A DNA stretch of 64,000 nucleotides from Setaria digitata (lineage: Eukaryota; Nematoda; Chromadorea; Rhabditida; Setariidae). Each line of letters starts with the position of its first letter. The first letter of the stretch is position 1. This document shows, piece by piece, positions 56,301 to 64,000 of the stretch. Position numbers and translations under genes: made by a program. The notes under the pieces are model-generated. The model saw only the letters and a list, made by a program, of their open reading frames with translations. It did no database searches and was not told the origin of the DNA. Location of the stretch: positions 1 through 64,000 of the forward strand of contig RCAB01000158.1 of assembly GCA_003640385.1 (NCBI GenBank), written 5' to 3'.

Positions 56301-57806
56301 ATGAGCCCATCTCCGATGGAGCAAAATCCACGAGAACGGGACGATAGTGACGGTGGCGGTGAGAATTTTGTATTGATGCTTGATGTTTATAATATGAATT
56401 TAAAACTTTTAATTATTTCTGGTAGGAGGGGATCTGCTGCTCAGGGGATTTTCATAAATTTTTTACGGAATAGGTAAAAACAACTAGGTGCTTGTTTGTT
56501 CGCTCACAATTCACATTCATTTCCGAGTAAATTATTTTGCTTTTATTTATTTATTTTTCTAGGCGAGTTATTTATTTGGTTGAGAATATTAAAATTAAAG
56601 TAGAATTCAAGATGAACAATTTTACATAACAGTATAAAGGGTATAAGCAAAGTTTTGTTTTTGAAGGTGATCGAGGAAGTGAAGATGGCTGGCATATCGG
56701 TTATGAAGTTGAAATGCATGGTATTGGTGTCGAAGAGTATACAAGTAATGATGGTGTGTATCTGTGTATTTCATCTAATTTGTAAATTTTTTTTGCCAGA
56801 TTTAAAAGTAGTACTGCGATGTGGGTTCAAAATTTGTGAAGCATGCTTTCCAGTTCATAGCAATATCAATCTAAATTTGAGATAGATGATGATACAATGT
56901 TAAGGCAAGGGTAGAGCTTTTGTTTTTGGAATTATTTGCTTCAGTCTTTGTTATGCTCATGTTGAAATGGATTAGTGCTCGAATTTGAATTAATTTAATT
57001 GATATTGCGGAGTAATTCAATGTATTTCATGCTCTGTAGACGATACGAGTGATGTAAAATCAGATTCATCTGATGACAGCGGTGAAGATCGTTATGTTGG
57101 TTATCAGACCCTTCCTACTTGGGATAATTCTCTTGAGACTCCAATCGATGATTATGTACACAGTAGGACTATAGAACATAATGATTCCGAGGCGGATAAC
57201 TCGTGCACTTCTTTTTGTGAGGTTAATCATTTCATTGAATTGGGAATTCGAATTGTTCTAGAAGTAGTTTCCTGGTTTTGCAATCCTTATTTAAATAGTT
57301 TTATAGGCTTCCAGCCCGGAAAACAAAGATTCCGGTTGTGAATTCGACAAATCAGAGTCAATTGAACTAACTATTGGTATCTTTTCCTTCGTTTTACTTC
57401 TTAATTTGAAGCTTAATTTCTAGAAAACTAAACGTGTTTGCCTCACCGAATGATGGACTGAAAAAAAAATATAAGATTTTAATTAGGTAAAATAGCTACA
57501 GTGCTATCACTAGTGAGCAAATGCTATGATATAGCGGTAGTCTAATTATGAGGTGGCAGTTTAGGAGTTTCTTTAAAAATTTGCTGAGAGCAATTGTTTG
57601 CATGATGACTTTGAATTAATAATAAATTTTATTCTTATTATATTTGTTTATCGGTTGCTGTTTCAGATAAAATAGAGCACATCAAGAAGGCAATGTCATC
57701 GTTCACCCTTCCTGCCCCACCATGGGCAATGGGAATTCCCAGTGATAGTGAACTGAAGAAATTACTGGAAAAATTAAAATCGAAAATAGTGACATCAAAT
57801 CCTTAA
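56301..57806 (+). CDS. mea1: MEA1 (male-enhanced antigen 1)-like protein
   Basis: Five exons: 56301-56358, 56667-56753, 57040-57221, 57307-57376, 57667-57806; 178 residues (human MEA1 about 185). The body is acidic and Ser-rich. Two blocks match MEA1: RYVGYQTLP (cf. GYSYQPL) in the middle, and DKIEHIKKAMSSFTLPAPPW near the C-terminus (cf. human HVELVKRTMAGVSLPAP), followed by IPSDSELKKLLEKL. The molecular role of MEA1 is poorly known. Start chosen at the first in-frame Met; a second Met is five codons on. Intron 1 ends in TTTGAAG. A poly(A) signal lies at 57859-57864, and QTRT2 starts 437 bases after the stop in the same orientation. Confidence 0.78.
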
Positions 57807-57858
57807 ATTTCTTTTTTTCCCTTCATAATTAGCTATTGATAGATTTCTGTAAAAATGA

Positions 57859-57864
57859 AATAAA
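57859..57864 (+). terminator. Poly(A) signal AATAAA of MEA1-like gene
   Basis: AATAAA 53 bases after the MEA1 stop; the intergenic remainder (to 58242) shows no gene. Confidence 0.55.
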
Positions 57865-58222
57865 TGTTTTATCCACAAACTGTGATATTCTGCTTGAAAT
57901 ATCTATTGCTTTTTTTTCTTTTTCTTTAAAATTGCTATTATCACCATGTTACAGTTGAATTGAATTACGCATATATTTACAACCATGAGAGCTGCTTGTA
58001 TAATTTAAACTGGTTTTATATTTCTGGGAATGTAGCTTAAATTTGCTTTGTTTTGAATGATTACAGTTTATAAGAATTATAACTAATAAAGAGCTATATC
58101 TTAATCTCTTTTTAATTGTTAATACGAGTCAATTTTCAGTGCCGTGTTTGTTCTCACCGGACAATTTGATAGTATATCAAAAATTTTAGAAGCTTAAATA
58201 AGAAAAAAAAAAAGAAAAGTAG

Positions 58223-58231
58223 ATTTTTCAG
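58223..58231 (+). promoter_or_regulatory. Candidate spliced-leader acceptor for QTRT2
   Basis: ATTTTTCAG, close to the nematode 3' splice consensus, ends 11 bases before the ATG at 58243 with no upstream coding exon. It suits trans-splicing of a downstream operon gene. Confidence 0.55.
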
Positions 58232-58242
58232 GTTAAATTTAA

Positions 58243-60695
58243 ATGGTTAAATTCGTGCTAGAGCGAAATACTGTAAATGGACGAATTGGAAAAATTTTTG
58301 GTTGGGGTAATGTGGCACTGGAGCATGAAACACCGTCCTGTATGATGTATACACGTGCTGGTCATGTTCCACATTTAACATGGGATGTAGCCAGTACATA
58401 TTTGAAATTCCGGCAGCCACCTATTTATCAACTAACACTTCCTACACTGTAGGTCTTTTTACGAATCGTTCTATTCTATTAACTAATCCTAAAATTACAA
58501 AAAATGTTGTCAGAATTGTGCGATTACAATGCCTTTTATGAAATTCTAGCATTCAACTCTTTATCATATATATATATATATCATTTACAGTTTTGAAGCA
58601 TTACCAGTTATTGAAAAATTTGGTGGAGGAATTGCAAGATTTGCTTCTATGCCAGTCAGTTTTTTTTTTTTTTTTTTTTATTTTTTTACATTTTTTTTTT
58701 TTGTATTTGATTGTTACGGTATTATAGATGAGCAAGTAGAGCGAAACATTCATTGTTGTATTCGATAACTTTATTAATTATTTTTTTCTTCTTGACAATT
58801 TAGGTGCACATAATCTTAATTAAGGTTAAATTTCTTATTACAGGATGGTGTACCAACGCATCTGACGCTAACTGATCCTTTGATGGAACGAAGTTTGAAA
58901 TTCAATAATGGTGGAAATATTGCAATATGGACAAAGGGAGGACGGCGAGATTTATGTTTTTATTTCCTTATGTTTTGTGCTATTAAAGCTCATATGTCTC
59001 CATATTTCAAGTGCAATGAAACTAGTGGTACGGTATTCGTTGATTAAGAAAATCTTATCAAATTTTTAGGTTAATGTTGAAGCAGTCAAGAAATTATTAA
59101 AATACAGTCATGTGTCGTCATATGAAACGATGTTTGATTACGGTACTCCGGAGGGATGCTCTAATAAACGATTAGAAAAAGCGCTAGAACGAACTATCAG
59201 ATTTTCGAAGGAATTACTGCGTAGCGATTCTTGTTTGGTACATTTCAAATTGGTTAATTGCTTAATAATTGTAAAAGATATTTTCATAAAAATTGGTGAT
59301 GTATAATCATGCAGAAGAAAATTGTGATATTGTGCTATACAAAATTCTTCATAAACAGATTTTTTTTTTAAAGTACACTTTTTGTAAGTATAAAATTATT
59401 TGACTCAAACTCAGATACTATAACTTTTTGAACTACAACGATTCTTTTTACTGTTGTGATTTAGGATTGCTGGTGTTATAGTTGTAATTATGAAATTTCT
59501 GCTTGGCACTTTCAGGATTCAGCAGCACTGGTTGCATTATGTGGTGGACATAGTGCATTGCATCATGAACGTTGTGCGGAAGCGATTGGTTCAATTTCAA
59601 AGGGCTCTGGCTTCGTTTTGGATGTAATGCAATTTGGAAAAAGACTTCGTTCGCTTTCAAAAAAACCAAAAGCAAAAAAAACGTTAAAAATGGGTGGTAC
59701 TGAAACAGACACTCATTTAGAATCATCGAATAATGAGTCGTCTGAAGATACGGATTCTTTAGATCCCATTATTAAAGAAAGCGAATTTGATGGGAATATC
59801 ATCAAAAATTTGTTAGCTGGCGTCTGGGTAAGTTACTTCTGCATTGTTGCATCAAAAGTGCGTGATATTTCTGGATAATGAAAGGAATTGTATTTTATTA
59901 CTTCAGCTTTTGGTGATTTTAAATATTTCAGCCTCACATATCACCTTCTCACATACGCTTAGTTAATGGAGCATTTTCACCGACGGAAGTTGTTACTTTA
60001 ACACATCTAGGTGTTGATTTATTTGATTCATCGTATGCTATATTTCTTGCTGAACAAGGGAAAGCATTTATTTGTGATGAAAATTTTCCACAAGAGGCGA
60101 CTTTCAGTGTATTAGACTTCACTGACATGCTGTAAGTTTCTCGGTTAATTTTCTTGTAAACGAATAGTCAAGAAATAATAATAATTTCCTCTTTCTACAA
60201 TATTTTTAATGAATGAATATGAGTGAGTAAGTCGATCGTATATTTCAATGTATAATTCATTGTTTATGGATTAATTCTTGACTTGAAATGTTTGATTTCT
60301 GTTTATTCGGTACTCTTAAATGCCGTATTCATCTTTCAAATTAGGTAATCGTCAGCTTTCTTTAATTTTATTGTATATTTTTCAGATATTCAGAAGATTT
60401 CGAACCTCTTTGTAAGAGGTGTAAATGTTATACTTGTTCACATTACACAAGGAGTTACTTGCGACATTTAACAAATACAAAGGAGTTGCTGGGTCCCATT
60501 CTGCTCGTCATGTTGGTCTAAATCGTTTTTTTTTTTTTTTTTTTTTCCTGAAAGTTCATTTAAATTTCTCCACTTTTGTTGCATTTTCTGAGGTTGATTT
60601 ATTTCAGACATAATGTGCAGGAATATGAACGGATGTTCTCGTTGTTGAGGGAGAATTTATCGAGGAGTCCAGATGCTCAGCAGTCTCTAAATTGA
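58243..60695 (+). CDS. qtrt2: Queuine tRNA-ribosyltransferase accessory subunit 2
   Basis: Eight exons: 58243-58448, 58591-58654, 58844-58955, 59083-59237, 59516-59827, 59932-60131, 60386-60511, 60608-60695; 420 residues (human QTRT2 415). Matches to QTRT2: NGRIGKIFGWG, TPSCMMYTRAGHVPHLTWD, IAIWTKGGRRDL, LVNGAFSPTEV, GVDLFDSSYA and the C-terminal zinc site. The ligands Cys362, Cys364, Cys367 and His393 have the CxCx2Cx25H spacing of the TGT fold. With the catalytic subunit QTRT1, it exchanges guanine 34 for queuine in GUN-anticodon tRNAs. The enzyme occurs in cytosol and at mitochondria. An insert of about 45 residues (about 227-272), basic then acidic/Ser-rich, is absent from the human protein. 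Intron 3 ends in AAG (GTTGAAG); using the TTTTTAG 13 bases upstream would give an immediate stop. Confidence 0.9.
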
Positions 60696-60919
60696 TTCAT
60701 TGTTTTGTTGTTGTTTTTAAATTTCTTGTGGGATAAAGCATTTTTTGAAAATGAAATTTGTAGTCTCATCATATCACTCGCTATCTCGAGTTATTTTTCT
60801 ATATTCGAATTCGCTGTTCTGTTTGTCGCTTTTTTGATTTTTTTTTTCTTTTTATCTTCTTACTGTTTAATCGTATTTGTTTGAAATTCTACAGCTTTTA
60901 TGTGCCAGAAACAGCAGTA
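60696..60919 (+). promoter_or_regulatory. Short spacer with acceptor and uORF before COA8
   Basis: 224 bases separate the QTRT2 stop from the COA8 ATG used here. TTCTACAG ends at 60894. Right after it, ATG at 60900 opens a six-codon frame ending TAA at 60918-60920, whose last A is the first base of the COA8 ATG (TAATG overlap). The acceptor could be a trans-splice site or the join to an unseen upstream exon. Confidence 0.5.
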
Positions 60920-61912
60920 ATGAAAAAAAATTCGAAGACTGAAACGGTAAGAGATTTGCGTTTGGATAAACGATTCGATTGGGTTGGACCACCTGACGAT
61001 ATTTCAAAGATAAGGCCCTTGAGGTTAGCTTGAATTGTTGATTTTTAGGAAACTTTTAAGGAAATAGAATTATTTATTTATTCGATAAGCATTTATATCT
61101 TTGTAGAACTTGCATTCATATTTATCAAATTGATGCGTGCATTGATTTCTTTATTCGAGCAGCATTTCTACACCGTCTTTCAATTTTATTAATGCAGGCA
61201 AAGCAGATAACCGTGGATGAGAAATAAGGAAACGATAAATTCTTTTTTTTTTTTATGTTAAGAGTTATATGTTTAAGATTACGTAGATTAGCAGACGAAA
61301 CAGACCAGGAAAGAAAATATCGAGAAGAACGTGAAGCACTGAATCAGTGGAGTTCCCGATTTTGGGCGCATCATAATATTTTGTATGAAAAGAAAAAAGC
61401 GGAATTTATTGAGCAGGTTTATTTCTTCTTTCGAAAATATTTCCTTCAAGATATTATTCAATTCACTTAGACTTTTCAACTATTCAGTGACTCAAGAATT
61501 CAACTAATTTAATTATGGATCTATTCTTATCAAATAATCGTTCAGAGGAAGAAAAATCTAGGACGACTGGAGCATTCGAGTACTATTGATATGTCGGAAT
61601 TCTACAAGAACTTTCTGGATGAACGTTATGATAGCTTCACTAACTATAATAGGTATGCTTTTATGGACAATCTTGGAAAGCTCCAAAAAAAAAGAAATTT
61701 TTGTGCTATGTAATTGCTTCTAATAATTTAAACAAATCTTTTATTTTGCTTAAAAAAAAAAAATAAATAAATAAAATGAAAAAGGGTAAGCCATTGCTGT
61801 GTTCTCCATTTTTAGAGAATGGTATCTTCGAAACATAAAGCTTTTTTGGCCAGCATTCAGAGTGCAGCTTATTAGGTTTCGGCGAATATTTAATAAATTC
61901 TTACACAAATGA
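60920..61912 (+). CDS. coa8: Cytochrome c oxidase assembly factor 8 (COA8/APOPT1)
   Basis: Four exons: 60920-61023, 61278-61416 (or from 61287), 61546-61652, 61816-61912; 148 residues. Family blocks in order: RFDWVGPPDDISKIRPLR (human HDWIGPPDKYSNLRP), an acidic/basic helix ending in NQWSSRFWAHHN (human EWNQQFWANQN), IDMSEFYKNFLD and NREWYLRN. COA8 is a mitochondrial matrix protein that supports complex IV assembly. No clear targeting sequence precedes the conserved core. Either an N-terminal exon is missing from this model, or the frame read back from the ATG to the AG at 60894 is coding. The exon 2 acceptor TTTAAG (61277) gives exactly the human spacing between GPPD and FW; the TAG at 61286 would remove three residues. 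Confidence 0.83.
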
Positions 61913-62345
61913 AGATTTCCAGAATTCCGGAAACGACACTTTTAACAATAATTTATTTGTGTAACTGAGTTGTAAACACTACTGAATTAGATAGAATTTT
62001 TGAATGTTTAACTGGATTTCTTTCATCGGTGTAGTTAGTAGTTTATCCCCTAAATAATACAATTTTGGATTTTTTCTTTAAATTTCACTTAAATTTTACA
62101 GAAGGAATTGTAAAAACTGTGAGTATTCCAATTTTTAATGTTTGTACAAGTACAACTTAAAGGCACTCATTAAATTGGTGAAAATTCGAAGGCTTAGACC
62201 GAAATGAGTTTTACATCGAACTGTGGCTTTACTGGTGATTTCAAAAAATATATCGCACACATGAGAGATTAACGAATCAGTACTGAATGTAAAAAGTATG
62301 AAAGTTGAATCGAGTATTAATAATTTTCCGCTAGAGTTGGCTTAC

Positions 62346-62401
<56 letters not shown>

Positions 62402-62590
62402 CACACATACACACACAGTTGCGTCGTTGCGTTTTTGATTTCAGGAGAAAAAAAAAAAAAGAGGAATTTTGTAAATTGTAAGTTTTTTCTTTCACTCAAC
62501 AAAGAACAAGGAAAAAAAATGGGTACACTTCGCTGTAAAATATGATGTGAATAAATAGAAAAGAAAAAAAGAAAAGGTAGTAACTGTGTC
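61913..62590. other. Convergent intergenic region
   Basis: About 0.68 kb between the COA8 stop (+) and the stop of the minus-strand Cys-rich gene. It contains a (CA)n microsatellite and no gene. Confidence 0.6.
62347..62418. repeat. (CA)n microsatellite
   Basis: About 36 CA units with single G and T interruptions near the 3' end. It produces a Cys-Val run on the minus strand that is not a gene. Confidence 0.97.
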
Positions 62591-62874
62591 TTAATTAACT
62601 CCACGTTTTCGTTGTTCCGCTAATGAGTAGCAATAAAGTTCACATTCTCGTTTAGTCCTTGGTGAACGCCAAAGATTGAAATCCAATTCTGCACAGTACG
62701 GGAAAATGTATGGTTCACATTGATCTGTATTTGAGAATCTATTTACCTAAAAATATTTCATTAATTTATTTACAAAAAAAGAAAAAAAAAAAAAAAAAAA
62801 AAAAGAGCTAGTTTTACTTGATAATTTTCTCACTGTAAAAATGCTGAAATTTATTTTTCAATTTCATATAGGAG

Positions 62875-62905
<31 letters not shown>

Positions 62906-63493
62906 GAAAAAGCGAAGAAAGGAATGGAATATTTAAAGCATTTTAAACGGATACTTGAAATGTGAATAATGATTAATGTGAGAATTGGTTTGTAATTTAT
63001 TTCTTTTTTTATTCTTGTTCTACTTATAAAAAGTTTCAGTGAAACTTGCCATACTTCAAGATTTATCTATCATAATTTATATCATCATAATTGAAATATT
63101 ATTAAATAAGCTGTACTTACAACATTCAGTTATCATTAATATCATAACTGAAATATTATTAAAGACTAACTCTTGGAAAAAAATTCATTAGTAAATTCTT
63201 CTAAAAAAAAAGAAAAAATTAGCTAAGATATAACTTCTATGATAAATATATATAAATATATATTTATATATTTGTATTCATATTTACATTTATAGTTATA
63301 TTTATATTTATATGTATGTTTTTATATAATTTTCAACAACTTTTACCCGTCGAAACCATCGATGGACTTTTTGAGCAGGATCTCGACCGTTAACAGTAAC
63401 ATTTGGACATCCATTAACAATCAGATCATGCCATAGAATAAATGGCATTGGATCACATCCTCGAGCTGGTGAACCAATAGGACAAGCACAGAG
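62591..63493 (-). CDS. Cys-rich, Kunitz-like protein, last two exons (partial)
   Basis: Minus-strand exons 63493-63347 (49 codons) and 62746-62591 (51 codons plus stop) join in phase 0, with a GTAAAA donor and a TTTTAG acceptor. An acceptor (TTTCTAG) precedes the first, so the gene continues upstream beyond 64000; bases 63494-64000 would be intron and show nothing else. The upstream exon reads LCACPIGSPARGCDPMPF and contains CPNVTVNGRDP with a glycosylation sequon. The last exon has CEPYIFPYC, a longer loop, then CELYC. The C-x7-C and C-x3-C spacings match the second half of a Kunitz/BPTI domain, but the middle loop is longer (16 residues between Cys) and the usual Gly-rich motif is absent. 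Probably secreted; function unknown. Confidence 0.6.
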
Positions 63494-64000
63494 CTAGAAA
63501 AAAAAAACAAAAAAAAAAGGAAAAAATATTTGGTATCTTTTAGTTTAATTTCTCATTTTTTGATTAGAAATAATTAAATAATTAAAGTGGTTAAAATTAA
63601 ATCATTCAGATTAGTAATTGAAATTTGAGAGAACAGGTAAATAATTCCTATGAATAAGGAATGCAAACTTTTAAAATACAAAAAAGCTGGCTAACTTTGG
63701 CTAAATTACATTCAGTAAATACTGATTTCTTCATATAATATTATCAGTGATAAATGAGCAAAATGATAATTATTTCACTTTTGAAAAAATAAAGTAAATA
63801 GAGTAAAATTTTTTACTACTAGAATTAGGGAAAAATTTCGTTCATTAGAAGTAGAAGAAAGCAGATGAGAACCAAAAATAGAAAAGAATTGAATTTGAAA
63901 TGGAAATCCATTTTGATACTGAATAATATATCATTGTGATTTTACCGAAGAGAAATTTTGTTCTAATCATTAGACGACATTATTTCAATGTAATGAAGAA

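Noticed and set aside
53354..57806. One long gene joining the BPI-like exons to the MEA1 exons through the CAA-G|GTACTG donor at 55761
   Set aside because: The frame after the next acceptor hits a stop, and continuing exon 7 instead gives GTAARDGVIMFQ and a stop, which matches the normal BPI C-terminus. MEA1 has its own ATG.
58956..59069. Read-through of QTRT2 exon 3 into a hydrophobic stretch before the next AG
   Set aside because: The segment begins GT, ends TTTTTAG and encodes residues foreign to the family; treated as intron.
62317..62604. Minus-strand open frame with a Cys-Val run
   Set aside because: It is the translation of a CA microsatellite plus poly(T)-derived Phe; there are no splice partners.

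Overview
The window looks like a scaffold piece from an AT-rich, clade III (filarial or spirurid) nematode genome. The evidence is intron-rich genes with mostly 150-700 bp introns, many A/T homopolymers, AG acceptors a few bases upstream of several start codons (as expected for spliced-leader trans-splicing), and nematode-type gene content. The species cannot be named from the sequence alone. Nothing prokaryotic or Wolbachia-like was seen. All gene models were built by hand from translated exons, splice phases and remembered family motifs, with no database search.

Layout. 1-636: 3' end of a ferlin (+). 637-4900: intergenic. 4909-9737 and 16648-21537: two tandem 11-exon SLC22-type MFS transporters (+) whose internal exons match in length and phase. 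21538-23828: intergenic. 23829-26860: palmitoyl-protein thioesterase 1 (+). 28635-30812: an unrecognised small single-pass membrane protein (+). 31914-36409: mitochondrial Hsp70 (+), 14 exons. 38301-41506: a MoeA/gephyrin-E-domain molybdenum cofactor enzyme (-), with a 1-nt frameshift in exon 9. 41507-47489: intergenic, with an N gap inside a CA repeat. 47490-52195: alpha-galactosidase / alpha-N-acetylgalactosaminidase (+). 53354-55842: BPI/LBP-family lipid-binding protein (+), preceded by a 41-bp minisatellite. 56301-57806: MEA1-like protein (+). 58243-60695: queuine tRNA-ribosyltransferase accessory subunit 2 (+). 60920-61912: cytochrome c oxidase assembly factor COA8 (+). 62591-63493: last two exons of a Cys-rich, Kunitz-like protein (-) that continues past the window.

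The genes do not form one pathway. Two lysosomal hydrolases (PPT1, GANA-1) and several mitochondrial or tRNA/cofactor housekeeping functions (mtHsp70, COA8, QTRT2, MoeA) are present. MEA1, QTRT2 and COA8 lie head-to-tail with gaps of about 0.2-0.44 kb and could be a nematode operon.

The most unusual signal is in splicing. About 12 of 83 inferred introns must end (or most plausibly end) in AAG rather than CAG/TAG, often as TTGAAG or TTTAAG, and two more end in GAG. They are concentrated in the mtHsp70 and MoeA genes. At least one GC-AG intron is also required.
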